Both the position numbers and the translations under genes were made by a program. A DNA stretch of 64,000 bases from Chitinophaga pinensis. GTDB lineage: Bacteria; Bacteroidota; Bacteroidia; Chitinophagales; Chitinophagaceae. The DNA is taken from NCBI GenBank assembly GCA_945872815.1, contig CAMCAY010000003.1:33535-97534 (forward strand). Reading direction: 5' to 3'. The notes under the pieces are model-generated. The model saw only the letters and a list, made by a program, of their open reading frames with translations. It was not told the origin of the DNA and ran no database searches. The stretch's first letter is position 1; the number at the start of each line of letters is the position of its first letter. Shown here piece by piece: positions 31,512 to 41,833 of the stretch.

Positions 31512-32075
31512 TTATTTTACTCTTTCAACGTATTCACCTGTTTTCGTGTTAACTCTGATTAATTCCCCTTCATTTACAAAAAGAGGAACATTCACAGTTG
31601 CACCTGTCTCTACTGTAGCAGGTTTCAATGTTCTGGTTGCTGTATCACCTTTCATACCTGGTTCGCTGTAAGTAACAAGCAATACAATTTTATCGGGTAA
31701 TTCAACTCCCATGGGTTGATCCGTTTCTCCATTGATCAATACAGAAACTTCCTGTCCGTCTTTTAAAAACCCTGGTGCATCTATCATTGTTTCCGCCACG
31801 GTAATTTGTTCAAATGTTTCAGTATCCATGAAACTATAACCGGTGTCGTCTTTGTATAAAAACTGATAAGGTTTCTTTTCAACTCTAACTGGAAAGATGG
31901 TTTCACCACTGTTCCACGTTACTTCAATGGTGCGTGCATTGTCCACCCCTTTTAGTTTAGCCCAAACTTTAGCAGCAGCACGTGCTGTTTTATTTTGACC
32001 AAATTCAATTACGGTGTAAAGACTGTTGTCGATTTTAATAATCAACCCTGAACGCATGTCCGCTGTTGTTGCCAT
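31512..32075 (-). CDS. efp: Elongation factor P
   Basis: MATTADMRSGLIIKIDNSLYTVIEFGQNKTARAAAKVWAKLK; EF-P C-terminal GEYVERVK. Confidence 0.95.
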   Translation of the reverse strand: MATTADMRSGLIIKIDNSLYTVIEFGQNKTARAAAKVWAKLKGVDNARTIEVTWNSGETIFPVRVEKKPYQFLYKDDTGYSFMDTETFEQITVAETMIDAPGFLKDGQEVSVLINGETDQPMGVELPDKIVLLVTYSEPGMKGDTATRTLKPATVETGATVNVPLFVNEGELIRVNTKTGEYVERVK

Positions 32076-32104
32076 AAAAATGATATTATTTAATTATTTT
32101 GCAG

Positions 32105-32112
32105 CAAAAGTA
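32105..32112 (-). promoter_or_regulatory. -7 element TACTTTTG upstream of efp
   Basis: TAnnTTTG on minus strand. Confidence 0.5.
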
Positions 32113-32221
32113 ACAATACTAATTAGAAAGTTAAAAAATATTCCCACACACTTTTTAATTTCTTTTAACAATAGTTATTTCTTTGAAATATGTAATTTCG
32201 CTTTACTAAAAATAAGAAAAA

Positions 32222-32716
32222 ATGAAAAATTTTTTAATTCTTCTACTAGTCAATGTTTTTGCTTTAAATGGCTTTTCTCAGGCAAAAGAGCCTCAGCCTC
32301 CATTCAAACTAAATGCACCTATGCCGAAGTTTAAAATCATGAACGTATTGGATAGTGTTGCGTTTACAAATGAAAGTTTGAAAAAAAATCAAAAAACCAT
32401 TTTTATTTATTTTGGTCCTGAATGCGGCCATTGCTCCTTTTTTGCAAAAAAACTGATTGACAGCGTCAGCTTACTTGAAAATACCCAAGTGGTTATGATG
32501 TCATCTTTCGAATTTTCAAAAATCAGAAAATTCTACGATGAAAATAGGATAGCTACATGTCCCATTATCACAATGGGATTTGACCCAAGTTACTTTTTTG
32601 TGACTTATTATGGAGTAACACAATTTCCTGCCGCATACATTTATAATTCAAAGGGAAAGTTTGTAAAAAGTTTTCAGGGAGAAATTGGAATAAAAGAAAT
32701 GGCTGATGTAAAATAA
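32222..32716 (+). CDS. Secreted thioredoxin-fold protein
   Basis: Signal peptide; IFIYFGPECGHCSFFAKKLID. Confidence 0.8.
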   Translation: MKNFLILLLVNVFALNGFSQAKEPQPPFKLNAPMPKFKIMNVLDSVAFTNESLKKNQKTIFIYFGPECGHCSFFAKKLIDSVSLLENTQVVMMSSFEFSKIRKFYDENRIATCPIITMGFDPSYFFVTYYGVTQFPAAYIYNSKGKFVKSFQGEIGIKEMADVK

Positions 32717-32764
32717 TCTATTGCTAACTTCTTTATTTTCTAAGTAAGTCACTCTCAATATATT

Positions 32765-32772
32765 TAACTTTG
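32765..32772 (+). promoter_or_regulatory. -7 element TAACTTTG upstream of mdh
   Basis: TAnnTTTG, ATG at 32808. Confidence 0.5.
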
Positions 32773-32807
32773 TGGTGCAAATAATTTTTTAATTACAAAA
32801 TATCATT

Positions 32808-33743
32808 ATGAAGATTACAGTAGTAGGCGCAGGAGCAGTTGGGGCAACTTGCGCTGACAATATCGCCCGCAAACAATTATGTGACGAATTGATTATTGTT
32901 GATATCAAAGAAGGAGTAGCAGAAGGCAAGGCAATGGATCTTATGCAAACTGCGGAAATAGAGGGATTTGATACCAAAATAACTGGAAGCACAAATGATT
33001 ATTCTAAAACTGCTGGCAGTACTGTAGCTGTAATCACTTCAGGAATTCCACGTAAACCCGGAATGACTCGAGAGGAACTGATAGGCATCAATGCCGGAAT
33101 TGTAAAATCAGTTACGGAAAATTTATTGAAGCATTCGCCAAATGCAATCATTGTTGTTATCAGTAATCCAATGGATACAATGACTTATCTCGCTTTAAAA
33201 TCAAGTGGGTTACCTAAAAACAGAATCATTGGTATGGGAGGAATGTTGGACAGTGCAAGATTTAGGTATTTCTTAAGTCAGGCAATGCATTGTTCTCCAA
33301 ATGATTTACAAGCTACTGTTATTGGAGGTCATGGAGATACTACGATGATTCCATTAACAAGATTGGCCACTTATTGCGGCACCCCTGTTGCTAATTATCT
33401 GGACGAAGCAACATTAAAAAAAGTAGCTGCAGATACCATGGTTGGAGGCGCTACACTTACAGGACTTCTAGGAACATCAGCATGGTATGCACCGGGTGCT
33501 GCAGGCGCCGCAGTAGTGGAAGCTATTGTAAGAGATGAGAAAAAAATGATGGCTTGTTGTGTTTCACTTGAAGGAGAATATGGCTTCAATGATATTTGTT
33601 TAGGTGTTCCTGTCATCATTGGAAAGAATGGTTGGGAAAAAATCATTGATTTTAAATTGAACGAGGAAGAAATGGAAGCGATGAAAAAAAGTGCTGAGGC
33701 TGTGCAAAATATGAATTCAGTTCTTGCAACGCTGGGCGTTTAA
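32808..33743 (+). CDS. mdh: Malate dehydrogenase
   Basis: KITVVGAGAVGATCADNIA, VISNPMDTMTYLA, GGHGDTTMIP. Confidence 0.95.
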   Translation: MKITVVGAGAVGATCADNIARKQLCDELIIVDIKEGVAEGKAMDLMQTAEIEGFDTKITGSTNDYSKTAGSTVAVITSGIPRKPGMTREELIGINAGIVKSVTENLLKHSPNAIIVVISNPMDTMTYLALKSSGLPKNRIIGMGGMLDSARFRYFLSQAMHCSPNDLQATVIGGHGDTTMIPLTRLATYCGTPVANYLDEATLKKVAADTMVGGATLTGLLGTSAWYAPGAAGAAVVEAIVRDEKKMMACCVSLEGEYGFNDICLGVPVIIGKNGWEKIIDFKLNEEEMEAMKKSAEAVQNMNSVLATLGV

Positions 33744-33765
33744 ATTTAATCATGTAAAATATGGT

Positions 33766-33792
33766 AAGCCGAACTTATGTTCGGCTTTTTTT
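33766..33792 (+). terminator. Rho-independent terminator after mdh
   Basis: AAGCCGAAC TTAT GTTCGGCTT followed by T-run. Confidence 0.9.
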
Positions 33793-34000
33793 ATGACTAG
33801 TATTTTTTGGTAAATATTTCTTATCAGTTTTTCCACTTTCTTTTTGATACATATTGCAATTGTAACCAACCCATTTGATTTATTGTAGTTCACATGGTAT
33901 AAAATTATGAAGAGGATGTATAATCATAATAGAGTTTGAAAGTCTATTTTGTATCATAACATTTAGTTGAAAATAAATTTCAAATCTTAAAAAATAAACG

Positions 34001-34432
34001 ATGAGCTTAAAAATATTTATTACAATTTTATTATTATTTCAAATTTCACATTCTTTCTCTCAGCGGCATGTTAATAGCAACGAGTTTTCAAAATTTCGAA
34101 TGGTGGAAAAAACATACAATTCCAAAAAGATAGCAAGAACATTATTGATTGGAGGGGCTTCTGCAACTTTATTGTCTTTATTATGGTTTTCTGGATCTGA
34201 AAATGACAATGAGATAATGAATGATAATATTGGTGGGCAAGGGGTATTATTTATTCTAGGTACGGCTTCTATGGTTGCCAGTGTTCCCTTTTTTATTGCA
34301 TCACACCTCAACAAAAGGAAGGGCATTTCAGCCAATTTCGAAATGCTTAAAAATAATTTAATCAATGATGCTGGCCAAAGCTATTATAAAATTCAACCAG
34401 CCTTGAATATTAGAATGTCACTCGGTAGGTGA
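34001..34432 (+). CDS. Hypothetical membrane/secreted protein
   Basis: Open frame with signal peptide and two hydrophobic segments. Confidence 0.6.
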   Translation: MSLKIFITILLLFQISHSFSQRHVNSNEFSKFRMVEKTYNSKKIARTLLIGGASATLLSLLWFSGSENDNEIMNDNIGGQGVLFILGTASMVASVPFFIASHLNKRKGISANFEMLKNNLINDAGQSYYKIQPALNIRMSLGR

Positions 34433-34448
34433 TTAATGACAATGCAAA

Positions 34449-35339
34449 TTAATTGATGCCATTCACATTCATTTCTTTGTTTACTTTTTGCACCAATCCC
34501 TGTAGTACTTTTCCGGGTCCGCATTCGGTAAATTCATTTGCACCATCTGAAATCATTGATTGAATGGATTGAGTCCATTTAACAGCTCCGGTTAATTGAA
34601 TAATCAGATTGTGTTTGATTTGAGCAGCATCAGTAATTGCAGAAGCAGTTACATTCTGATAAACTGGACATATTGGATGATTGAATGTGGTATTGTGTAT
34701 GGCTTTTTCTAATTCGTCTTTAGCCGAAATCATCAATGGAGAGTGGAATGCCCCCCCAACCGGTAAAATAAGTGCGCGCTTTGCACCTGCTGTTTTCATT
34801 TGTTCACAGGCCATTTCAATTCCTTTAATACTTCCGCTGATAACTAGTTGTCCCGGACAATTATAATTTGCTGCCACTACAATCTCACTAGTCTCTAAAG
34901 ATATTTTTTTACAAATCTCTTCGACTTTCTCATCCTCCAATGCCAATATTGCAGCCATCGTAGAGGGTTGTAATTCACAGGCATGTTGCATAGCTTTTGC
35001 ACGAATAGAGACCAATTTTAAAGCATCTTCAAAACTTAGTGTTTGATTGGCAACTAACGCCGAAAATTCTCCCAGTGAATGTCCTGCTACCATATCCGGT
35101 TTTGCATTTTCAATTGTTTTGAATGCTGCAACAGAATGAATGAAAACTGCAGGTTGAGTAATATTGGTTTGTTTTAAATCTTCTTCAGTTCCTGTAAACA
35201 TGACGTCAGAAATTCTAAATCCAAGAATATCATTCGCTTTCTCAAAAATATCTTTTGCGATAGTGTTGGATTCGTATAAGTTTTTTCCCATTCCACTGAA
35301 TTGGGATCCTTGTCCTGGAAATATGAAGGCATGTTTCAT
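34449..35339 (-). CDS. fabD: Malonyl CoA-acyl carrier protein transacylase
   Basis: FIFPGQGSQFSGMGKNLYE, VAGHSLGEFSAL. Confidence 0.95.
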   Translation of the reverse strand: MKHAFIFPGQGSQFSGMGKNLYESNTIAKDIFEKANDILGFRISDVMFTGTEEDLKQTNITQPAVFIHSVAAFKTIENAKPDMVAGHSLGEFSALVANQTLSFEDALKLVSIRAKAMQHACELQPSTMAAILALEDEKVEEICKKISLETSEIVVAANYNCPGQLVISGSIKGIEMACEQMKTAGAKRALILPVGGAFHSPLMISAKDELEKAIHNTTFNHPICPVYQNVTASAITDAAQIKHNLIIQLTGAVKWTQSIQSMISDGANEFTECGPGKVLQGLVQKVNKEMNVNGIN

Positions 35340-35377
35340 GGATGATGTTTTTTATTACGAATGCAAAGAAAATAAAA

Positions 35378-35398
35378 AATCCCTCAAAAAGAGGGATT
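35378..35398 (-). terminator. Terminator downstream of folE
   Basis: AATCCCTC AAAAA GAGGGATT; on the minus strand it is followed by a T-rich run. Confidence 0.8.
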
Positions 35399-35420
35399 CT
35401 GTTTAAGAAAAATAAATCAA

Positions 35421-36017
35421 TCAATGTAATCTATTGGTGATGAGTTTCAAAAACTCGCTTCTTGTCTCATTTTTTTCAAATTCACCAGAGAAAGCAGAAG
35501 TCGTTGTAACAGAATTTTGCTTGGAAACACCGCGCATCATCATACATAAATGCGAAGCTTCAATAACAACTGCAACCCCATGAGGGTTCAACGTGTCTTT
35601 GATGGCATGTAAAATTTGTTCGGTCAGTCTTTCTTGCACCTGAAGTCTTCTGCTGTATACGTCTACTACTCTTGCAATCTTACTCAAACCGGTAATGTAA
35701 CCATTGGGTATATAGGCTACATGGGCTTTTCCATAAAAAGGCAACATGTGATGTTCGCACATGCTGTATAACTCAATGTCTTTTACAATAACCATTTCAC
35801 TTACTTCTTCATGAAATTTGGCAGACTCTAAAATAGTTCTGGCATCCATTGAATATCCTTGTGTTAGATATTGCATTGCCTTTGAAATTCTTTCAGGTGT
35901 TTTAAGCAAACCTTCCCTGTTTGAATCTTCTCCCAGATTATCAATGATAGTTTTATAAGCATCAGCTAGGGAGTTGGTAGTGCTTTCGTCGTATTTTTCA
36001 ATTTTATGGTATGCCAT
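35421..36017 (-). CDS. folE: GTP cyclohydrolase I
   Basis: [43 protein letters not shown]. Confidence 0.96.
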   Translation of the reverse strand: MAYHKIEKYDESTTNSLADAYKTIIDNLGEDSNREGLLKTPERISKAMQYLTQGYSMDARTILESAKFHEEVSEMVIVKDIELYSMCEHHMLPFYGKAHVAYIPNGYITGLSKIARVVDVYSRRLQVQERLTEQILHAIKDTLNPHGVAVVIEASHLCMMMRGVSKQNSVTTTSAFSGEFEKNETRSEFLKLITNRLH

Positions 36018-36034
36018 GATGGGTATTTTAAATC

Positions 36035-36451
36035 TTAATTAGCTGGGTATTCAACAAAATTTCTTTCGGTTTCATATAAGCGAATTTGAAGGTCTAATTC
36101 TATACTTATTTTATCTCTTAAAATAGAGTATATAACCATTGCAATGTTTTCTGCTGTAGGATTCAGGTTTTTAAATTCTGCACAATCCTCGTTCAGATTT
36201 TTATGATCAAATTTATCAAGTATATTATTTTGAATGATATCGCTCAGGATTTTCAGATCAATTACATATCCTGTTTCTTTGTCAGGATAGCCGGTTAATT
36301 TCACAATCAACTCATAGTTATGACCGTGATAATGAGGGTTATTGCATTTTCCAAATACGGCAGCATTTTTATGTTCATCCCATGCAGGATTGTTAAGTCT
36401 ATGAGCTGCATTAAAATGCTCTTTCCTATAAACGGATACTTTCTGGTTCAT
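36035..36451 (-). CDS. 6-pyruvoyl-tetrahydropterin synthase family protein (copy 1)
   Basis: [47 protein letters not shown]. Confidence 0.92.
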   Translation of the reverse strand: MNQKVSVYRKEHFNAAHRLNNPAWDEHKNAAVFGKCNNPHYHGHNYELIVKLTGYPDKETGYVIDLKILSDIIQNNILDKFDHKNLNEDCAEFKNLNPTAENIAMVIYSILRDKISIELDLQIRLYETERNFVEYPAN

Positions 36452-36528
36452 TGAATATTATTAACACTAAAAGATTCAAATTGTTTTGAAAAGCATTAAA
36501 TCTAAAGGCAAATTTTTGGAATGTAAAT

Positions 36529-36939
36529 TTATTTCCCAAAATACTCTACATAAATTCTGGGAGTTTCATAAAGTTTTAAAGAAAATAGGGTTACTTCAGA
36601 AGGTAATTGGGGTGCTAATTGTTCCCAAATTCCAATGACGAGATTTTCGATAGAGCATATCTTGCCTTTCATGAATTCGACATCAAGATTGAGATTTTTA
36701 TGATCCAGCTTATCAATTACAAAATCTCGAATGATGATACTTAGTTTTTTAACGTCGTAAACAAACCCAGTATCATCACTGGGTTTTCCTGCGATGGTAA
36801 CATGCAATTCAAAATTATGTCCGTGCCAGTTCTCATTCGCACACTTTCCAAATACAGCTTCATTTTCCTCCTTTGACCAAGCAGGATTAAAAAGCTTATG
36901 GGCTGCATTGAAATGTTCTATTCGGGTAATATGAACCAT
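36529..36939 (-). CDS. 6-pyruvoyl-tetrahydropterin synthase family protein (copy 2)
   Basis: FNAAHKLFNP, FGKCANENWHGHNFEL, IDKLDHKNLN. Confidence 0.92.
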   Translation of the reverse strand: MVHITRIEHFNAAHKLFNPAWSKEENEAVFGKCANENWHGHNFELHVTIAGKPSDDTGFVYDVKKLSIIIRDFVIDKLDHKNLNLDVEFMKGKICSIENLVIGIWEQLAPQLPSEVTLFSLKLYETPRIYVEYFGK

Positions 36940-36958
36940 TAATGGTTTGAATTTTATG

Positions 36959-36966
36959 CAAAGTTA
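36959..36966 (-). promoter_or_regulatory. -7 element TAACTTTG upstream of the PTPS/folE genes
   Basis: TAnnTTTG on minus strand, 20 nt before the start at 36939. Confidence 0.55.
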
Positions 36967-37011
36967 GATACTATTCTGTAAAATATAAACGGTAATTCCG
37001 AAATTTGCGGA

Positions 37012-37656
37012 ATGTCAATTCTTGTTATTGCCGCAACAGATATGGAAATCGCGCTTCTTAGGGCAAATAACCCCAAAGAAAAATACCTGATAACAGGTGT
37101 TGGTTGCGCCACAACAGTTTATCATTTAACAAAAGCATTGCTGTTAGATAAATATTCATTGGTTATTCAAGTAGGTATTGCCGGTGCTTTTAATAAGAAT
37201 CAATTGTTGGGAGAAACAGTAATCGTTGAAAAAGATTGCTTTGCGGATATGGGCTTATTTGAAAAAAAAATAATCACAAACCTTTTTGAAATGGGATTTG
37301 CAGATGCAGACAGTTTTCCATTTAAAAAAGGATTTTTAGTTAACAGCTATATTGATCGATTGGGTTTAAAAGAACATAAAATTGTTAATGGGATTTCAGT
37401 CAATTTAATTTCAGATAATGAAAGTTATTTTCAACAACTACAAAGCAAATACAATGCCGATATAGAATCCATGGAGGGTGCGGCATTGCATTATGTATGT
37501 TTACATGAGCAAGTGCCATTTATTCAAATCAGAGGTATCAGTAATTATACAGGGGAAAGAGATAAATCCAAATGGAAAATAAAAGAAGCAGTGGAGTCTA
37601 GTAATTTTTTAGCGTCTGATATTATTCAGGCAGTTCAACAAAAAAAACAACAATGA
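37012..37656 (+). CDS. mqnB: Futalosine hydrolase
   Basis: Nucleosidase fold (VIQVGIAGAFNK, IESMEGAALHYVC, IRGISNY); followed by mqnD with 4-nt overlap. Confidence 0.88.
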   Translation: MSILVIAATDMEIALLRANNPKEKYLITGVGCATTVYHLTKALLLDKYSLVIQVGIAGAFNKNQLLGETVIVEKDCFADMGLFEKKIITNLFEMGFADADSFPFKKGFLVNSYIDRLGLKEHKIVNGISVNLISDNESYFQQLQSKYNADIESMEGAALHYVCLHEQVPFIQIRGISNYTGERDKSKWKIKEAVESSNFLASDIIQAVQQKKQQ

Positions 37657-38477
37657 ATATTTCCATAGGATTTTCACCATGCCCTAATGATACCTTCATA
37701 TTTGATGCTTTAATCAATAGAAAAATTGATACGGAAGGAATAACGTTTATTGAATCGTTGGAAGATGTTGAAACCTTGAATAGTCATGCGATTGAATCAA
37801 AATACGATGTTACTAAATTGAGCTATGGGGTTTATCCTGCAGTTAAAGAAAACTATGTCATTCTTAATAGTGGTAGCGCATTGGGAACAGGTGTAGGTCC
37901 TTTGTTAATTTCAAATACTACTGATCAGCAGATATCAGTAGAAGATCAAATGATAGCTATTCCAGGAATAAATACTACAGCCCATTTTCTATTTTCAATT
38001 GCCTATCCCAATGCTGTTAAAAAAGTTTTTTTACGCTACGATGAAATTGAATCTTTTGTTCTGGAAGGAAAGGGCTTAGGAGTCATTATACATGAAAACA
38101 GGTTTACTTACCTAGACAAGGGATTGAAGAAAATTATTGATCTGGGGGAATTTTGGGAAAATGAAAATCATGTTCCTATTCCGCTTGGAGGTATTGTTGT
38201 AAAGAGGAATCTCGATAAAAAAATTCAACAAAAAATAGATGGGTTGATAAAAAAAAGTATTGAATATGCTTTTTCAAATTATCCTGAGTTGAATGATTAT
38301 ATATGCAGCCATGCCCGTGAAATGAGCGAGGATGTAATGAGAAAGCATATTGACTTGTATGTAAACAATTATTCTTTATCATTGGGCGATGCAGGCAGAA
38401 ACGCCATCAGGAAAATGATGGAATTTTTCAACAAAAAAAACGAAAAGATTGTGTTGTCAGATTTGTTTGTTGGTTAA
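37653..38477 (+). CDS. mqnD: 1,4-dihydroxy-6-naphthoate synthase
   Basis: ISIGFSPCPNDTFIFDALINRKIDTEG...LSYGVYPAV. Confidence 0.92.
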   Translation: MNISIGFSPCPNDTFIFDALINRKIDTEGITFIESLEDVETLNSHAIESKYDVTKLSYGVYPAVKENYVILNSGSALGTGVGPLLISNTTDQQISVEDQMIAIPGINTTAHFLFSIAYPNAVKKVFLRYDEIESFVLEGKGLGVIIHENRFTYLDKGLKKIIDLGEFWENENHVPIPLGGIVVKRNLDKKIQQKIDGLIKKSIEYAFSNYPELNDYICSHAREMSEDVMRKHIDLYVNNYSLSLGDAGRNAIRKMMEFFNKKNEKIVLSDLFVG

Positions 38478-39790
38478 ATGTTATCTTTTTTCAATGATTT
38501 TCCATAGACTTCTAAACAGCGTTTTCTTGCAAATTCATGATCTACTATTGGTTTAGGATAAGTCAGTTCCTGAAATTCGGGTACCCATTTTTTAATGTAG
38601 TTGAAGTCAGGATCGAATTTTTTCGTTTGCAAATAAGGGTTGAAAACCCTGAAATAAGGAGCAGCATCACAACCGCTTCCTGCAGCCCACTGCCATCCGC
38701 CATTGTTTGATGCAAAATCAAAATCAAGCAGTTTATTTGCAAAGTAAGCTTCACCCCATCTCCAATCTATTAATAAATGTTTGCAAAGAAATGAGGCGGT
38801 TATCATCCGAACTCGGTTGTGCATAAAGCCAGTTTCATTCAATTCACGCATTCCTGCGTCTACAATTGGATAACCAGTTTGACCGATACACCATTTTTCA
38901 AATTCAATTTCATTGTTTCTCCATTCTATGTTATCATAAGCCGGCTTAAACGACTTGTAATGATTTATATAAGGAAAGTGCCACAATATCATTTGATAGA
39001 AGTCTCTCCATATTAATTCATTGATAAAAACATCAGATAAATTTTTCGTTTCATGAAAAACAGACCGAATACTAATAGTGCCAAAACGAAGATGGATGCC
39101 AATTTTGGACGTTCCTGATATTCCGGGAATATCCCTTTGCTGAGCATAGCTTTTTACAATGTTATTGTTTAGTTTTTTTTCAGGAAAGAGGAGTTGTGAA
39201 TGTTTAAAACCAATCTCATTTAGGGATGGAAAATGCTCATTCTTTGATTGTAGAAAATTATGCAATAATTTTTCAGATTGTAAAAGTTCAATGTCAGTGG
39301 AAATTAGTTTATTCTTCCATTTTCTGCTATAAGGAGTAAATATTGTGTATGGTTTACCATCATCTTTAATTACTTCATCTTTTTCAAAAATCACATGATC
39401 TTTGAAAGTGAAAAACTGTATATTCTTTTTTGCTAATTTTTCTTTTATAGAATTATCCCTATTTATTGCATATTGTTCATAATCATGGTTGGTAAAAACA
39501 GCATTAATGTTGTAACCCTCTATGAGTTGATTAAATGCATTCTCCGGGGTGTCAAAGAAAATCTTCATACAACTTCCCAAAGGTGCCAGTACTTTGTTTA
39601 AATCAGATAGGGTATTGTGTATAAATTCCACCCTTCGGTCAGAAGAATCTGATAGTTTTTCTATAATATTTTTATCGAAAATAAAAACAGGTAAAACAGG
39701 AAGATGGCTGTTGAGTGCATGAAATAGGCCTGTATTGTCTTCAAATCGTAGATCCCTTCTAAACCAGAAAATATTGATAGCTGCAGCCAT
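38474..39790 (-). CDS. Cryptochrome/deoxyribodipyrimidine photolyase family protein
   Basis: INIFWFRRDLRFEDNTGLFHAL, FINELIWRDFYQ, MHNRVRMITASFLCKHLLIDWRWGE, DFDFASNNGGWQWAAGSGCDAAPYFR. Confidence 0.95.
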   Translation of the reverse strand: MAAAINIFWFRRDLRFEDNTGLFHALNSHLPVLPVFIFDKNIIEKLSDSSDRRVEFIHNTLSDLNKVLAPLGSCMKIFFDTPENAFNQLIEGYNINAVFTNHDYEQYAINRDNSIKEKLAKKNIQFFTFKDHVIFEKDEVIKDDGKPYTIFTPYSRKWKNKLISTDIELLQSEKLLHNFLQSKNEHFPSLNEIGFKHSQLLFPEKKLNNNIVKSYAQQRDIPGISGTSKIGIHLRFGTISIRSVFHETKNLSDVFINELIWRDFYQMILWHFPYINHYKSFKPAYDNIEWRNNEIEFEKWCIGQTGYPIVDAGMRELNETGFMHNRVRMITASFLCKHLLIDWRWGEAYFANKLLDFDFASNNGGWQWAAGSGCDAAPYFRVFNPYLQTKKFDPDFNYIKKWVPEFQELTYPKPIVDHEFARKRCLEVYGKSLKKDNI

Positions 39791-39808
39791 ATTTTTAATT
39801 ATAATTCT

Positions 39809-40657
39809 TTAACAAAAAATCGGGCTGTTTGTTTTTACTAATTCCTGATAAATTGTTTGAATGATTCTGTTTTCGTATTTTTTTTCATTAATGGATTTTA
39901 CCCATTTGATATTGAAGATGGAGTTAGTCAAGAAAACTTCATCAGCATCCATCAATTCTGCTTCGTCAATGGTTTTTTCATTGACAGAATAATTCAATAA
40001 ATTCAATTCTTTGATGATTTGCTGCCTCATTATTCCGGCAATACAGCCTTCTTTTAATGAGGGGGTATAAATACTTTCGTTTTTTATTATAAAAATATTT
40101 GCAATACTGCTGTCGCAAATGTTTTTGTGTTGATTGAGAATGATGGCATCATTGCATTTTTCTTTTTTTGCATAAAGAGCTCCCATCATGTAGGGTAGGT
40201 AATTGTTGTGTTTGCAATTACTGAATGTATCAATGATTTTGAATGCGTCTCTGTATATACAACAATGAAGCCCGTTGATGTTCAATTGTCCGTTATTTTC
40301 AGGTAGATCTCCTGTTTCAATAATAAATTGTGGGTGGTGATGTAAGGGATCAAATAAACTTCCCGGCCCTCTATATACAGTCAATCTGATTCTGGCTAAT
40401 GTTAATTTGTTTTTTTGAATCAGTTGTAATATTTGTGATTCCAGGAAGTCGGGGTTGAAAAGTTTTGGAATTTGAAATTCAAACAAACGCATACCATTCC
40501 AGAGTCTGGCAAGGTGTTCATCTAATAAGATCAGCTGATTGTTCTTGAATTTAAAAGTTTCAAATAAACCGTCACCATATTTAAAACCTCTGTTTTGGGC
40601 ATCAATAATGGGTGTGGAATCCTCCACTATTTTACCATTGCAATTGATGAACGCCAT
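39809..40657 (-). CDS. Aminotransferase class IV
   Basis: GFKYGDGLFETFKF, EVFLTNSIFNIKWV. Confidence 0.9.
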   Translation of the reverse strand: MAFINCNGKIVEDSTPIIDAQNRGFKYGDGLFETFKFKNNQLILLDEHLARLWNGMRLFEFQIPKLFNPDFLESQILQLIQKNKLTLARIRLTVYRGPGSLFDPLHHHPQFIIETGDLPENNGQLNINGLHCCIYRDAFKIIDTFSNCKHNNYLPYMMGALYAKKEKCNDAIILNQHKNICDSSIANIFIIKNESIYTPSLKEGCIAGIMRQQIIKELNLLNYSVNEKTIDEAELMDADEVFLTNSIFNIKWVKSINEKKYENRIIQTIYQELVKTNSPIFC

Positions 40658-40675
40658 AAAAAAAGTATATAGGAA

Positions 40676-41353
40676 TTAAATTTCTTGTATGATTTTATGC
40701 TTAACGGCATACATAATAAGTCCAGTAGTAGTTTTGGAGCCGGTTTTAACTTTTAATCGATCACGAATGGCTTCAACTGTACGTGGGCTTAGATCTACTA
40801 GGTCGGCAATTTCTTTGGTACTTTTTTCTTCACACATCAATCTAAGGATAGTCGTTTCTTTGTCATTCAAATGGGCTTCCTGTGGAGTGATATGTTGTGG
40901 AGTAACCGGATTTTTTTGCTTTAAATTGCTAAGTAAAGCTTTATTGGTAAGAGAGTTGAAGTAATATTCCTGTTCGTAACAAGTTTTAATCGCTTCGTAA
41001 ATTATCTCACTGTCACTTGTTTTGGTGAGGTAGGAGTTAGCACCTAATTCCATTAGTTTAGTAATCATGCTGTTATCATCCACCATAGTTAGCATGATAA
41101 CTTTGGTATGGGGAGATATTTTTTTTATTTCTGGTAAAGTGGCAATGCCATCCATTATGGGCATTTGAATATCCAGTAAAATTACATCCACATCAATGTT
41201 CTTGAGGAGGTTCAATAGATGCATGCCATTGTCTGCTTCAGCGATTACTTTTATATCACTTTTTGTGCTGAGGGATGTCTTCACACCCGCTCTGTACAAT
41301 ACATGGTCATCTGCAATGATAACTTTGATGGGTTCTTTTTTTTCTTCGTTCAT
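40676..41353 (-). CDS. NarL/LuxR-type response regulator
   Basis: Receiver VIIADDHVLYRAG...DVILLDIQMPIMDG; HTH ILRLMCEEKSTKEIADLVDLSPRTVEAIRDRL. Confidence 0.95.
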   Translation of the reverse strand: MNEEKKEPIKVIIADDHVLYRAGVKTSLSTKSDIKVIAEADNGMHLLNLLKNIDVDVILLDIQMPIMDGIATLPEIKKISPHTKVIMLTMVDDNSMITKLMELGANSYLTKTSDSEIIYEAIKTCYEQEYYFNSLTNKALLSNLKQKNPVTPQHITPQEAHLNDKETTILRLMCEEKSTKEIADLVDLSPRTVEAIRDRLKVKTGSKTTTGLIMYAVKHKIIQEI

Positions 41354-41833
41354 GGTAGTTGATTCAGCATTTTAAGGAATAAATATTCGAAATTCCTGGT
41401 TATAAACGCACAAATGCAAGTTCTTATTATTTTTCGAATGAAATTAAAGTGAATCTACTCGTTCAATTACATAGTGAAATTACTATAATAAATTGATTTT
41501 GGGGTGCTGCTTTTACTATAAAACAAACAGGCAGATCTTAAACCTGCCTGTTGTTGATCTTTTTTATTGAGTGGCCTGATAAAAATCAGCTGCTGAATAA
41601 AAAAAATCATGCAATCGAACCTTAACCCAAATGCTATGATAAAAAATATGTAAATACTCAATTTTAAAGAAGCCAAGGTGGTTGCCCACCCTGACTCCTA
41701 GTTTTACAGGGTACATATAGAAACTCAACAACCCAAAAATCTATATATAGTTGAATCTTTAAAAGTGAAAAACAACATAAAATGGGTGTATTTTTCTCTT
41801 TATGATTAAAGATTTAGGGGTTATTATTGTGGG

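Noticed and set aside
31387-31671. 94-aa plus-strand ORF
   Set aside because: Runs through the efp terminator hairpin and antisense to efp
41467-41676. 69-aa minus-strand ORF in the divergent intergenic region
   Set aside because: TTG start, no domain, spans the hairpin; noncoding interpretation preferred
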